DNA of 64,000 nt from Candidatus Kryptoniota bacterium. Lineage in GTDB: Bacteria > Bacteroidota > Ignavibacteria > Kryptoniales > JAKASW01. The stretch's first letter is position 1. Each line of letters starts with the position of its first letter. The DNA is taken from positions 124,001-188,000 of the forward strand of contig JAHECO010000004.1 of assembly GCA_024641705.1 (NCBI GenBank), read 5' to 3'. The notes under the pieces were generated by a model. That model was not told where the DNA came from and ran no database searches. It saw nothing but the letters and a program-made list of their open reading frames with translations. Made by a program: the position numbers and the translations under genes. This document shows positions 8,606 through 16,693 of the stretch, in pieces.

Positions 8606-9157
8606 TTAGGTTTGGCCGAGGATCTTGTCGAAGGTTTGGAGTAAATCTCTCTTCTGGCTTTCGTCAAATACACGCAGCCATTTTCTGACATAGTCCGTAT
8701 TCAACGCACTGTTCTTCCGCAAGATCGTCGTCACGTCCTCAATATCTCGCGGCCTCCCGGAAAATATTTTGTGTATGACAAGGTCCTCTGCGGTTGAAAA
8801 CCTTACTTCCGATTTCCCTATAGTTACGCAATTCGCATGGCCGATTGCCTGCTGCTCGTAAGGAGTGAAAGAGAAAATGAAATCGACGCGGATTCCCGTC
8901 TCGCTGTTTCTGACGGGAAGCACGAAAGTCCTTTCCACGAACTCTTTCGGATGGTCCGTCAGAACCTGAAGGTTCATGCCCGGCAACAAATCCATCAGCC
9001 GGCTGATCTCGCCCGGATTGATCCCCAGTGTAATATCTATGTCCTTGGTAAGTCGCGCTTCCCCGTACAAGAGGACGGCCTGTCCTCCGATCACCATATA
9101 GGGAATAGATGCACGATCAAGCGAGGATGAAATTAGCTCAAGAAGTCTCTCGAACAC
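8606..9157 (-). CDS. nucleotidyltransferase, AbiEii/MNT-type toxin-like protein
   Basis: The 183-residue protein has the nucleotidyltransferase signature of MNT/AbiEii-like proteins: YMVIGGQAVLLYGEARLTKDIDITL (about residues 19-43) with GG and the D-x-D pair (DID), then a third acidic position in IRVDFIF. FSTAEDLVIHKIFSGRPRDIEDV is the typical C-terminal helix of the AbiEii/DUF6036-like families. Such enzymes can transfer nucleotides to tRNA or to partner proteins and often act in toxin-antitoxin or phage-defence pairs. GTG 9157 lies 20 bp inside the upstream small gene, so the two are coupled. Activity here is inferred, not shown. Confidence 0.8.
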   Translation of the reverse strand: MFERLLELISSSLDRASIPYMVIGGQAVLLYGEARLTKDIDITLGINPGEISRLMDLLPGMNLQVLTDHPKEFVERTFVLPVRNSETGIRVDFIFSFTPYEQQAIGHANCVTIGKSEVRFSTAEDLVIHKIFSGRPRDIEDVTTILRKNSALNTDYVRKWLRVFDESQKRDLLQTFDKILGQT

Positions 9158-9347
9158 CGTTGAGTATCCTTGCGATCCTGATGTCGGATTCTATCCCGTC
9201 GAGCGGATCTGCGGGTGGAAAGGCGCCGAGTGACCGTGCCTCCTCGTAAAGCCACTGCTGTATTTGGAAGTTTTTCTTGAAGTCGACCGGCTCACTCTCC
9301 TGCATCGTCTTCTCAAACTGCTCCAGGTATTCGCGATCCTTCACCAT
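9138..9347 (-). CDS. small partner protein of the nucleotidyltransferase
   Basis: The 69-residue charged protein (MVKDREYLEQFEKTMQESEP..., then WLYEEARSLGAFPPADPLDGIESDIRIARIL) has no membrane segment or DNA-binding motif I can name. It precedes and overlaps the nucleotidyltransferase gene by 20 bp, the arrangement of antitoxin and toxin genes. Small acidic helical proteins beside AbiEii/MNT-like enzymes commonly play the antitoxin part, but this one has no family I recognise. ATG 9347 is preferred to GTG 9353. No obvious Shine-Dalgarno is visible. Confidence 0.6.
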   Translation of the reverse strand: MVKDREYLEQFEKTMQESEPVDFKKNFQIQQWLYEEARSLGAFPPADPLDGIESDIRIARILNGVRETS

Positions 9348-9441
9348 GCACACAATATAACCAATTCCGATCGATGGAACGAAAATTGTCGGCGGCCAGT
9401 GTTGACCAAGTAACTCTAAGCCGAAGATACCGTGTTGGTCC

Positions 9442-9472
9442 GCTCCGCGAAGGGATTCGCCCTTCGCGGAGC
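9442..9472. repeat. 13-bp perfect inverted repeat (hairpin), 5-nt loop
   Basis: GCTCCGCGAAGGG at 9442-9454 pairs perfectly with 9460-9472 around ATTCG. No T-run follows on either strand, so it is not a standard terminator. It sits between the toxin-like pair and the displaced argS end and could be an element end, an operator or a small structured RNA. Confidence 0.7.
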
Positions 9473-9533
9473 CTCAATTCAGACGCGACGAAGACAATAA
9501 TCACTAACAGTAAGAGACAACAGGAGACTCACC

Positions 9534-9689
9534 ATGGCAGCACAGAATCATGTACACCGCGTGGTCATACCGGACCGGAAGCTGGCCGCATCAAGAATAG
9601 CCCTTAGCCTTGCCGCGAAAACCGTTCTAGCAAACGAGTTCAGGATACTCGGCATTTCTGCGCCGGAAAAAAATGTAATCCTGGAGTAA
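9534..9689 (+). pseudogene. displaced argS 3' end, fused to a start codon (51-aa reading frame)
   Basis: Codons from 9549 onward read HVHRVVIPDRKLAASRIAL...LANEFRILGISAPEKNVILE and stop at 9687-9689. This is an ArgS C-terminus with about 76% residue identity to the end of the intact argS upstream. Most codons differ in the third base while the protein is kept, so both ends evolved as functional gene ends before they came together. An ATG at 9534 (MAAQN) with AGGAGA six bases upstream is in frame, so the fragment could be translated as a 51-residue peptide. The MAAQN start is the same as that of the nearby hicB and may be borrowed from a similar gene. Confidence 0.8.
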
Positions 9690-9732
9690 CTGCCGCAATT
9701 TAGGGCGGAAAGTCATCGCGCAGTCTCAGTAA

Positions 9733-9913
9733 CTACAGGGGAGAAAGACCGAGTTGCTCGACGATAAGTTCACACATGAACTTGCTTAGTTGTGAGTGCC
9801 GTGGGACGGATGTTCTTAAGCCATTTGCAGGATTTAGGTATATGTCGTGCTTTCTTCCGGGTCGCAGGAGAACGCACCCGTGTGAGGTGAGGTAGCGGAT
9901 GAACTGCCGTCAT
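9733..9913 (-). pseudogene. hicA: hicA mRNA-interferase toxin, frame broken at the start
   Basis: On the minus strand, 9909-9733 encodes RQFIRYLTSHGCVLLRPGRK, HDIYLNPANGLRTSVPRH, then SQLSKFMCELIVEQLGLSPL and stop. This is a near-complete HicA double-stranded-RNA-binding-fold toxin, with the catalytic histidine region GRKHDIYLN. There is no start codon in this frame. The ATG one base after the hicB stop (9913-9911) is out of phase by the single base at 9910; removing that A would give MRQFIRYL. Either one inserted base has silenced the toxin, or translation uses a non-standard start or frameshift. A sequencing error is possible, though the site is not a long homopolymer. Confidence 0.75.
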
Positions 9914-9914
9914 T

Positions 9915-10154
9915 TCAGGCAGCTATCTCCAAGCGTTTCACTTTGTACTTACGCTTTCGCTGAACGGACTTGAGATTCTCTGAGGAAGCTTTCAGTTGTC
10001 GCAACGCGTCCTGTAGATTTGAAACCAGTTCGCCCATTGTTTTGCCCTCGCTGATCACCTCGGGGTATTCCTTGAGTTGCCCCACTATCCATTCGCCGTC
10101 TTGCCAATACTTGACCGTTACATCGTATTTTTTATCTTTATTCTGAGCAGCCAT
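9915..10154 (-). CDS. hicB: HicB-family antitoxin
   Basis: The 79-residue protein has the partial RNase H-like fold of HicB: YDVTVKYWQDGEWIVGQLKEYPEVISEGKTMGELVSNLQDALRQL. A basic tail (QRKRKYKVKRLEIAA) follows. HicB neutralises HicA and usually also represses its own operon. Here hicB comes first and its TGA is one base from the ATG of the hicA remnant. The order hicB-hicA and close coupling fit the family. With hicA out of frame, hicB may be an orphan antitoxin. No ribbon-helix-helix or HTH domain follows the core. Confidence 0.82.
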   Translation of the reverse strand: MAAQNKDKKYDVTVKYWQDGEWIVGQLKEYPEVISEGKTMGELVSNLQDALRQLKASSENLKSVQRKRKYKVKRLEIAA

Positions 10155-10431
10155 GTTTGATGTACCTCATTCTCGGTTCTATCAACAAGCTACAAACCGA
10201 TTCCCCAAAGTGTCAAGTCTCCCTGCCGGCAATTTCTACCGGCGCAAATAGCCGCGCTCTCCACGCAAATGTTTAACTACACTAACAGGCACGGACATCA
10301 AAATCTGTCACTGGCGACGGTTGTGTCAAAGGGATAATCCCGGAAAATATCCCTTTCAAGACAGCAATTTTTTGCCTAAATTTTTATCCGATTCAATCAA
10401 ATTGCTGAGAATGTCGTAAAAGGAATATCGT

Positions 10432-11124
10432 ATGCTCAAACCGAGAAAGCGGATCACCAAGAAGGAACTTAAGCAGGACAGGCTGGTCACTGCCTATTTC
10501 AAGATCGTGGATTTCCTGAGGAACAACAGGAAGATAGTGAGCGGGACGGGTACAGGGCTGATCATCGCGGCTATAGTCGTCGTTGCGTACGTAAATAACC
10601 GGCGTTCCGATAACACCAAGGCGGCGACTGAGCTTTCACAGGTTCTGGATGCTTTCAACGGAGGCGCATACCAGGTAGCGATCAACGGAGATCCCACGCA
10701 TAACGTGGCCGGACTCAAGTCGATCGTGGAAAACTACGGCAGCTCGGAGACAGGCGAGCAGGCGAAGATCTTTCTCGCGGATTGCTACTACTATCTCGGT
10801 GACTACGACAACGCACTCAAGTACTTCGACGATTACGATGGCAGCGATAACTTCCTGCAGGCAAGCGCATATGCGGGGATGGCGGAAGTGTACGAGGTAA
10901 AAGGCGAATATGCCAAAGCGGCGGAGTATTACGAGCATGCGGCGTCCAGCGACTCTAAGAATTTTCTCGTGCCCCAATACCTTGTCGGCGCGGCAAGGAA
11001 CGACATTAAGATCGGCAAGAAAGATAGAGCGATAACTCTGCTGACAAGGGTGAAAAAAGACTTCCCCAATTCACAATACGCCGAGAACGTCGACTACCTG
11101 ATGGCCGAGGCTAAGGTCGAATAA
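10432..11124 (+). CDS. membrane-anchored tetratricopeptide-repeat protein
   Basis: The 230-residue protein has a basic cytoplasmic start (MLKPRKRITKKELKQDRLVT) and one membrane segment (about 41-57, TGTGLIIAAIVVVAYV). Three to four TPR units follow outside: AKIFLADCYYYLGDYDNALKYF, SAYAGMAEVYEVKGEYAKAAEYYEHA, and PQYLVGAARNDIKIGKKDRAITLL through FPNSQYAENVDYLMA. The layout matches the YfgM/tetratricopeptide proteins of FCB bacteria, thought to help envelope protein assembly. AAAAGGA lies 7 bp before the ATG. It stands alone and converges with the hydrogenase operon. Confidence 0.8.
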   Translation: MLKPRKRITKKELKQDRLVTAYFKIVDFLRNNRKIVSGTGTGLIIAAIVVVAYVNNRRSDNTKAATELSQVLDAFNGGAYQVAINGDPTHNVAGLKSIVENYGSSETGEQAKIFLADCYYYLGDYDNALKYFDDYDGSDNFLQASAYAGMAEVYEVKGEYAKAAEYYEHAASSDSKNFLVPQYLVGAARNDIKIGKKDRAITLLTRVKKDFPNSQYAENVDYLMAEAKVE

Positions 11125-11183
11125 CCGCAGGACCCGACGACCGCCGGCAGACGGCTTTGGCCCGCGCGTTTTCGACGCCGGCA

Positions 11184-11747
11184 TCACATATCGGAAGTAT
11201 CCCTCTTCCTTCCCTGAATGACTCCGGACAGGACTGTGTCCATGTCGCTCAGGATCCTTTCCCGGACTATCTCAACAGCTTCCTCTACTTCGGGGGACAT
11301 GTTCGGCGTGAACGAGAATTCCTTTCCTACTATCCCGTAGATAAGGACGCTGCCAGGCAGTGAGCCCAGCGCACGCGCGAGCTCTACCGCGGTAGCGGAG
11401 TCGATCGTATGAGTCGTAAAGGAGATGAAATCTTTGGGTACCGGCTCTTCACTGACCTCTACCCTGAAGATGGTCCCGGCAGGAGCCGACGATTGAACCG
11501 CATCGACCATGATGATTGCGTCTGTGGATCGCATTAGCTCAAGGAGATAAGTCTGGTCGCCTGTGAGTTCGACTGTTCTGGCACCTGCCGGAACGCGTTT
11601 GGCAAGTCCTCTCAGGACCGCCAAGCCGACAGCATCATCCCCCCGGAACTCGTTTCCGATTCCGACGATTGTAACCGGGATCCTCTCTGCCCCCTGACAG
11701 GCTGCGGAGGAAGAAACAGGAGTTGTTGCCTGGCGCTTACGGTCCAT
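11184..11747 (-). CDS. hydrogenase maturation protease (HycI/HoxW type)
   Basis: This is the endopeptidase that trims the C-terminal tail of the [NiFe]-hydrogenase large subunit once nickel is in place. Family marks are VGIGNEFRGDDAVGLAVLRGL with the nickel-sensing Glu and Asp, then DAIIMVDAVQSSAPAGT (second metal Asp), TTHTIDS with the conserved His, and LIYGIVGKEFSFTPNMSPEV. It starts 3 bp after the large-subunit gene, the last member of the operon, and its substrate tail (after DPCISCATH) is encoded directly upstream. Length is 187 residues including about 25 non-conserved N-terminal residues, so an internal start is possible. Confidence 0.92.
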   Translation of the reverse strand: MDRKRQATTPVSSSAACQGAERIPVTIVGIGNEFRGDDAVGLAVLRGLAKRVPAGARTVELTGDQTYLLELMRSTDAIIMVDAVQSSAPAGTIFRVEVSEEPVPKDFISFTTHTIDSATAVELARALGSLPGSVLIYGIVGKEFSFTPNMSPEVEEAVEIVRERILSDMDTVLSGVIQGRKRDTSDM

Positions 11748-11750
11748 ATT

Positions 11751-13088
11751 CTAAGTCACGGTTTCTTCGGAGATATCGAGTTTCAGAAAATGCGTCGCGC
11801 AGGAAATGCAGGGATCGTAGTTTCTGACGAGCTGTTCACATCTCAAGGTAAGATCCTGCTTCGACATTTGTATGTTGGACGTTACGAAATTGCGCAGGTC
11901 GGTTTCGATCATTCTCTGGTTCTGGGCGGTCGGCGGGACGATCTTGGCGTCTTTGATGAGGCCGTCGGCACCGATAAGGTAACGGTGATAGAGAATTCCG
12001 CGGGGCGCCTCGGTGCATCCGAAGCCGAAACCTGGTCTCACTTCGTATCTGACCGCGGCTTCTGCCGGCGGTTCGTAGTTCTCGATGATCCTTATCGCTT
12101 CGTCGCAGGCGTATAAAGCCTCAACAGCCCGAACGGTGATGCTCTTGAACGGGTTGAGAATCGGAGGTTTCGCCTTCGCCTCTTCGGCCGCCTTCTTCGC
12201 GAGCGGAGAAAGCTTCTCGAAATTCAGGTTATATCTTGCCAGTGGACCGGTGAGATAAGCACCCCTTCCGTCCGTGGTCGATGTCTGCTGCTCTGCGGGA
12301 CGCGGACTCTTTATCGTCGACTGGAGAGCATTCGAGTACGGAACGTGGCGCTCGTGGAAGACAAGCTCGTACTCCCGCACGTCGATGGTCAGTCCTTTGT
12401 TTGAAACGATCTTCCCCTCGTTGAAAGGGTACTCGTCCGGATGGCTCAGCGCGACGAACTCGTAGTCGTATTCGAAGTCGGGGAACGGGAGAGTTGCGGT
12501 CCATAGCACGGTCTCGTACGCTTCGTCTCTTGCCCGTTTCAGTTTTTCGAGAATCTCGTCGAAGTCTCTCCGGCGGGGGAGCTTATAGAACCCGCCGACC
12601 CTCACGTTGATCGGGTGGATCTCTCTTCCCGCAAGCACCGCAACCAGGTCGTTCCCGGCCTTCTTCAGCCTGAGGCCGCGCCGTACAGCGTCGGGGTGGT
12701 CTACGGCCAGCTGGATGGCGTCATCGTAACCGAGGAAATCGGGGGCATGCAGCATGTAAATATGGAGAGCGTGGCTTTCGATCCACTCGCCGCAGTAGAG
12801 GAGGCGTCTCAGCTCACGGAGCTGTCCGCCGACCTTGACGCCGAAGGCGTATTCCATTGCGTGCACCGAACTCATCTGGTAGGCTATCGGGCAGATCCCG
12901 CAGATCCGGGCCGTTATGTCCGGAGCCTCCGAATATTTCCTGCCTCTAAGAAAAGCCTCAAAGAACCTCGGGGGCTCGAAAATCCTGAACTTCACATCGC
13001 TGACGCTGCCGTCTTTCATTCTGACCAGCAGGGAGCCCTCTCCCTCCACTCGCGCCAGATAGTCGACTTTCACGGCTCTATTGCTCAT
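11751..13088 (-). CDS. [NiFe]-hydrogenase large (alpha) subunit, group 3b type
   Basis: This catalytic subunit holds the NiFe(CN)2CO site. The N-terminal ligand motif is RICGICP (C63, C66). The C-terminal motif is DPCISCATH (C427, C430, H433), followed by a 12-residue tail that the adjacent protease should remove. The 445-residue length and sequence ([29 protein letters not shown]) match the cytoplasmic bidirectional NADP-linked hydrogenases called sulfhydrogenases. ATG 13088 was chosen because the conserved N-terminus begins there; the longer open frame upstream is read-through of the small-subunit gene in another frame. It overlaps that gene by 11 bp. Confidence 0.95.
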   Translation of the reverse strand: MSNRAVKVDYLARVEGEGSLLVRMKDGSVSDVKFRIFEPPRFFEAFLRGRKYSEAPDITARICGICPIAYQMSSVHAMEYAFGVKVGGQLRELRRLLYCGEWIESHALHIYMLHAPDFLGYDDAIQLAVDHPDAVRRGLRLKKAGNDLVAVLAGREIHPINVRVGGFYKLPRRRDFDEILEKLKRARDEAYETVLWTATLPFPDFEYDYEFVALSHPDEYPFNEGKIVSNKGLTIDVREYELVFHERHVPYSNALQSTIKSPRPAEQQTSTTDGRGAYLTGPLARYNLNFEKLSPLAKKAAEEAKAKPPILNPFKSITVRAVEALYACDEAIRIIENYEPPAEAAVRYEVRPGFGFGCTEAPRGILYHRYLIGADGLIKDAKIVPPTAQNQRMIETDLRNFVTSNIQMSKQDLTLRCEQLVRNYDPCISCATHFLKLDISEETVT

Positions 13089-13866
13089 GTGCCTCGCTCT
13101 CTTTTCTGAACGCGTCCGCGTAGGCGTTGAAGGTTCTGAAGGCGAGCTGGATATCGAACTTCGTTTCGCCCAGCTCTTTGAGTTGAGCCGCGAGCGCCGC
13201 GGTGTTCGGGAATTCCATCGGTCCGAAGCAGCCGTAGCAGCCGCGGTTGAAGGACGGACAGATCGCACCGCATCCAGACTGGGTCACCGGACCGAGGCAG
13301 GGTTCGCCGCGCGAAACCATGACACAGGTGGTTCCTTTCAGCTTGCAGTCGACGCAGACGCTGTGAGTGTAGACATTCGGTTTTCTCTTATTCAGAAATG
13401 CGTTTATGACCTCGATCAGCTGGTACTTGTTTATCGGGCAGCCGCGCAGCTCGTAGTCGACATGAACGAACGAGCCGACGGGAAGGGAACGGTCGAGCGT
13501 CGATACGTACTCGGGCGATGCGTAGACGATATGCACGTAATTCTTGATGTCTTTCCAGTTCCGCAAAGCCTGGATTCCGCCCGCCGTGGCGCATGCGCCG
13601 ATCGTGATGAGTGCCGCCGAGGACTTGCGGATGTCCCTGATTCGCTCCACATCGTGAGGTGTGGTGATGCTTCCCTCCACTATGCCTATGTCGTACGGTC
13701 CTCTTATCATACGGCGGCTTGCCTCGGGGAAGTATGCGATGTCTATCGCGCTGGCAACGTCCAGCAGTTCCTCTTCAGCATCGAGCAGCGACAGCTGGCA
13801 TCCGTCGCATGAGGCAAATTTGAAAACGGCGACCTTGGGTTTGCCGGTTCTCCTGCGCTCTGGCAT
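13078..13866 (-). CDS. [NiFe]-hydrogenase small (delta) subunit
   Basis: This electron-transfer subunit carries iron-sulfur clusters from the NiFe site. [19 protein letters not shown] supplies the first C-x2-C of the proximal cluster. [18 protein letters not shown] and [18 protein letters not shown] are the conserved family blocks, and cysteine-rich segments [32 protein letters not shown] and [11 protein letters not shown] hold the remaining clusters. ATG 13866 is one base from the gamma-subunit stop. The cysteine pattern without a Tat signal marks it as a cytoplasmic group 3 hydrogenase. Confidence 0.95.
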   Translation of the reverse strand: MPERRRTGKPKVAVFKFASCDGCQLSLLDAEEELLDVASAIDIAYFPEASRRMIRGPYDIGIVEGSITTPHDVERIRDIRKSSAALITIGACATAGGIQALRNWKDIKNYVHIVYASPEYVSTLDRSLPVGSFVHVDYELRGCPINKYQLIEVINAFLNKRKPNVYTHSVCVDCKLKGTTCVMVSRGEPCLGPVTQSGCGAICPSFNRGCYGCFGPMEFPNTAALAAQLKELGETKFDIQLAFRTFNAYADAFRKESEAHEQ

Positions 13867-13867
13867 T

Positions 13868-14731
13868 CTATATTTCCTTCTTCTCAATGAGGTGTCGAAT
13901 CTGCGGGAGCCTGAACACCGGACCGTCCTTGCAGATGAACTTGGGTCCGAACTGGCAGTGGCCGCACAATCCTACACCGCATTTCATATTTCTTTCCATT
14001 GAAATGAAAATATGCTCCTGCGATACGCCGCGGCGTTCGAGCTCCTCGAACGTGTATTTCATCATGACTTCCGGACCGCAGACCATCGCGATTGTCGATG
14101 GCGTATCCAGCTTGACGTAAGAAAACAGGCCCGTAACCACACCGATGTGTCCTTTCCAGCTCGAGTCCCCCCGGTCTACCGTTGTTATCACTTCAGTGTT
14201 GGGCACTTTGCTCCACTGCTCGAGCTCGACGCGGTAAAGGAGATCGAGCGGGCTTCGGGCACCGTACAATATGATGATCCGCCCGAACTCCGATCTCCGC
14301 CGGATGAGGGTGTATATCACCGGCCTGAGTGGCGCGAGTCCGATTCCGCCGGCCGCGATGCAAACATCCTTGCCGACGGCTTCCTCTATAGGCCAGGCCG
14401 TGCCGAACGGACCGCGGAGTCCTATCATGTCCCCGCGTTTCAACTTTGACAACGCTGATGTCACGGTCCCGACGCGGTGAATCGTGTGGGCCAGCAAATT
14501 TGATTTGGAGGGATCCGAGCTTATGGAGATTGCAGATTCTCCGATCCCGAACGCATAAACCATGTTGAACTGGCCGGGCCGGAACGGAAATTCCTTGCCA
14601 TCCAACCTCGGCGCGTCTATGAGAAGCGTGTATGTGTCGTCGGTTTCCCATATGATCCGGCGAATCGTCGCCGGCAAAGGGGCCATAGAATTCGGGCTTT
14701 TTATTTCATCCAAGACGGGCGTTTCTAACAT
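13868..14731 (-). CDS. hydrogenase gamma subunit, FAD/NAD(P)-binding diaphorase
   Basis: This subunit passes electrons between the hydrogenase and NAD(P). A ferredoxin-reductase-like barrel ([28 protein letters not shown] contact) comes first. The nucleotide-binding half follows ([48 protein letters not shown]). The C-terminal dihydroorotate-dehydrogenase-B-like 2Fe-2S loop is [20 protein letters not shown]. The 287-residue length and cysteine loop match sulfhydrogenase/group 3b gamma subunits. The next gene upstream encodes a cNMP-domain protein, and the small subunit follows after one base. Confidence 0.93.
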   Translation of the reverse strand: MLETPVLDEIKSPNSMAPLPATIRRIIWETDDTYTLLIDAPRLDGKEFPFRPGQFNMVYAFGIGESAISISSDPSKSNLLAHTIHRVGTVTSALSKLKRGDMIGLRGPFGTAWPIEEAVGKDVCIAAGGIGLAPLRPVIYTLIRRRSEFGRIIILYGARSPLDLLYRVELEQWSKVPNTEVITTVDRGDSSWKGHIGVVTGLFSYVKLDTPSTIAMVCGPEVMMKYTFEELERRGVSQEHIFISMERNMKCGVGLCGHCQFGPKFICKDGPVFRLPQIRHLIEKKEI

Positions 14732-14764
14732 TCTAACTCCGGTAGCTTGAAATCAACTCTGTAT

Positions 14765-15253
14765 CTAGTAATTCTCTCCTCTGTCACCCATAGCCGAGCC
14801 ATAGACATCGAGAAGCTGGAGGCGGGTCGCCTCCAGGCGCCGTTCCAGGACTTCAGAAAACCTCCTCAGCATTTCATAACCGAAATGGCAGTCCGTCTCA
14901 CACTTCTTGATCAGGCAGGAGGCGTCTATGGCGAATGCATGTACCTGTTCCAGCGCGTACGCGTCGAAGTGCCATCTATAGGGCGAGATTAACCATGACC
15001 ATCCGAGGACTTCGCCGGCTCCGATCGTCTGCACCCTGATCTGTCCGCGTTCTCCGCCGCCAACCTCGAGAGCAACCCGTCCGCTGCGCAAAAGAAAGAA
15101 CGTCTTGGCGTCCTCGCCCTCACGGAACAGGTAATTACCCTCGTCGAATACGATATTCGATGCGCAGGAAGTGAGCGTTTTCACGAATTCTTCGTTCATG
15201 TTGCTGAGGAACGGATGTTTGAGCAGAGATTCCGATAGATCGTGGGGTTTCAT
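14765..15253 (-). CDS. cyclic-nucleotide-binding-domain protein within the hydrogenase operon
   Basis: The 162-residue protein is essentially one cNMP-binding (Crp-sensor-like) beta-barrel: [32 protein letters not shown] and [35 protein letters not shown]-terminal helix follows ([28 protein letters not shown]). There is no helix-turn-helix, so it should not bind DNA by itself. Its place between the beta and gamma subunit genes, seen in other group 3b operons, suggests a regulatory or assembly role in the complex. ATG 15253 is chosen for its GGGAGGGT ribosome site; the longer frame upstream overlaps the beta gene. Confidence 0.85.
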   Translation of the reverse strand: MKPHDLSESLLKHPFLSNMNEEFVKTLTSCASNIVFDEGNYLFREGEDAKTFFLLRSGRVALEVGGGERGQIRVQTIGAGEVLGWSWLISPYRWHFDAYALEQVHAFAIDASCLIKKCETDCHFGYEMLRRFSEVLERRLEATRLQLLDVYGSAMGDRGENY

Positions 15254-15255
15254 CG

Positions 15256-16386
15256 CTACCCTCCCTTTTCTTGTTTGACTTTCGTACCCCTGATTGCCTT
15301 GACCTCCGCGGTGAGATCGATGCCGACCGGGCACCAGGTTATGCATCTCCCGCAACCGACGCATCCCGAGATGCCGAACTGCTCGACCCACGACGAGAGT
15401 TTATGAGTGAGCCACTGCCGGTAGCGCGATTTTGCAGACGTCCGGAAATTACCTCCCGACACTTTCGCAAAGTCCATAGTGAAACATGAATCCCACCGCC
15501 GAGATCGTCCGGCTGTCTGCCCCGACAGATCGGTAGTGTCCTCCACGGTTGAACAGAAACAGGTCGGACAGACCATCGTGCAGTTTCCGCATGTCAGGCA
15601 TCGTTTCGCGACATCGTCCCACCTGGCGTGTTCCAGGTTCTCAGCGAGGAGCTTCGGAAGGCCGCGCGTGTCGAGTGATTTTCCAATTTCCGCCGTGGTC
15701 CGGCGGACCACATTCTCAGCCTCTGCTATCTCGTTCCCGCTTGCCGTGGCGGCGCCGATCTCTGTCAATATTTCCCGGCCTTTTTCTGTCCCGGATGCGG
15801 CGACATAATAATGGTTGTCACCGTCCACCACCTCGGTAAGCGCGATGTCATATCCGTCTTTGGCTGCCGGCCCGGTCTTCATGGATACACAGAAACAATT
15901 GTCCCCCGCCTGGCTGCAGTTGACGGCGACGATAAAGGCGTTCCTTCTCAAGGCGAGATAGTTGTCGTCATGGTATTCACCGGAAGAGAAAACCCTGTCT
16001 TGGATCAGTATCGCGCTGAGCTCGCACGGCCGGACGCCGATGAAAGCATGCTTCTTCTCGCCGTCGTTCTCCTGTGTGAGTTCAAAAGACTTGCCGTTCT
16101 TCTTCGCGGAGAAAAGCTTTCTGGTTGGGGGATAGAGGAATCTTTTCCACGACTGCGGTGAGAGCGTGTATCCGAAACTGGACAGCCCTCCGCCATTTGC
16201 GACGCGATATTTTCCCGGGCCTACCTCGTCCGTCCATCCGACCGGCAAATCCTCGACTGAAGCAATCGTGTCGTAGACAATAGCTTCGTCTGCCAGTGTC
16301 GGCCCGACTGTCTCGTAGCCTCTCTTCTGCAGCGTGGTGAAAAGATGCTGCAGGTTTTCTTGGTCTATTCTGAAGGAATTATCCAT
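15256..16386 (-). CDS. hydrogenase beta subunit, 4Fe-4S ferredoxin type
   Basis: This electron-relay subunit of group 3b (sulfhydrogenase-type) hydrogenase is similar in its first part to HydB/AsrA-like proteins ([37 protein letters not shown]). Two C-terminal ferredoxin motifs are [16 protein letters not shown] (about 266-281) and [17 protein letters not shown]. It is the first gene of the minus-strand operon beta, cNMP protein, gamma, small, large, protease. ATG 16386 fits the conserved start MDNSFRID; a longer frame to 16437 has no supporting homology that I can see. No clear Shine-Dalgarno precedes it. Confidence 0.92.
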   Translation of the reverse strand: MDNSFRIDQENLQHLFTTLQKRGYETVGPTLADEAIVYDTIASVEDLPVGWTDEVGPGKYRVANGGGLSSFGYTLSPQSWKRFLYPPTRKLFSAKKNGKSFELTQENDGEKKHAFIGVRPCELSAILIQDRVFSSGEYHDDNYLALRRNAFIVAVNCSQAGDNCFCVSMKTGPAAKDGYDIALTEVVDGDNHYYVAASGTEKGREILTEIGAATASGNEIAEAENVVRRTTAEIGKSLDTRGLPKLLAENLEHARWDDVAKRCLTCGNCTMVCPTCFCSTVEDTTDLSGQTAGRSRRWDSCFTMDFAKVSGGNFRTSAKSRYRQWLTHKLSSWVEQFGISGCVGCGRCITWCPVGIDLTAEVKAIRGTKVKQEKGG

Positions 16387-16693
16387 AGTAAAATCGCTTT
16401 TAGGGTTCACCAGGAATAAGTTCAACAGGTGTGCCACTTCGCTTGCCCAAAACGAAAGGAAATGAGAGCCCTGATCTGGACCAGCGATTTATACTGGGAC
16501 AAAAGGGGGCACAAAGCCCGAAAAAGCCCGCGTGGCCTTTCTCCACACGGCGTTTTTCGACGGTGTTAGGTTTCTCAGCAGAGGATCCAGTCGGTTCCGT
16601 TGAACAGACGGTGGTCAAGGAATGCGAAGCGAAGAGCGCAAACGACCTCGGTCACTTGAAGGGATGGGCTAGGCAATCCCGTCTCTTGCAGGG
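16387..16693. other. 307-bp intergenic region upstream of the hydrogenase operon
   Basis: The likely hydrogenase promoter must lie here. On the minus strand TTGAAC (16425-16420), 17 bp, TAAAAG (16402-16397) is a candidate, but it would leave almost no leader before ATG 16386. I see no gene, repeat or clear operator in the rest. Confidence 0.4.

Larger units (their letters stand above)
8410..9562. mobile_element. putative small island inserted in the 3' end of argS
   Basis: A 16-base sequence, ATCATGTACACCGCGT, occurs at 8410-8425 inside argS and again at 9547-9562. To the right of each copy the DNA encodes an ArgS C-terminus, alike in 32 of 42 residues by eye but different at most third codon positions. 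This is the footprint expected when an element integrates at a conserved core, supplies its own gene end, and displaces the old one. The segment between carries only a nucleotidyltransferase gene pair and a hairpin. No integrase is present, so it would be a remnant, a satellite or a non-autonomous cassette. Confidence 0.55.

Noticed and set aside
12615-13109. Long open frames on the strand opposite the hydrogenase genes
   Set aside because: They mirror high-GC coding sequence on the minus strand and have no family-like content or ribosome sites. The same applies to many long opposite-strand frames in the dcw cluster (for example 26023-27570, 32445-33734, 38551-39591).
13089-13268. 60-residue N-terminal extension of the hydrogenase large subunit
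   Set aside because: The extension is low-complexity Ser/Arg/Thr sequence produced by reading the small-subunit gene in another frame. The family N-terminus begins at 13088.
15254-15391. 46-residue N-terminal extension of the cNMP-domain protein
   Set aside because: It lies within the beta-subunit gene in a different frame. The ATG at 15253 has a strong ribosome site and matches the domain start.
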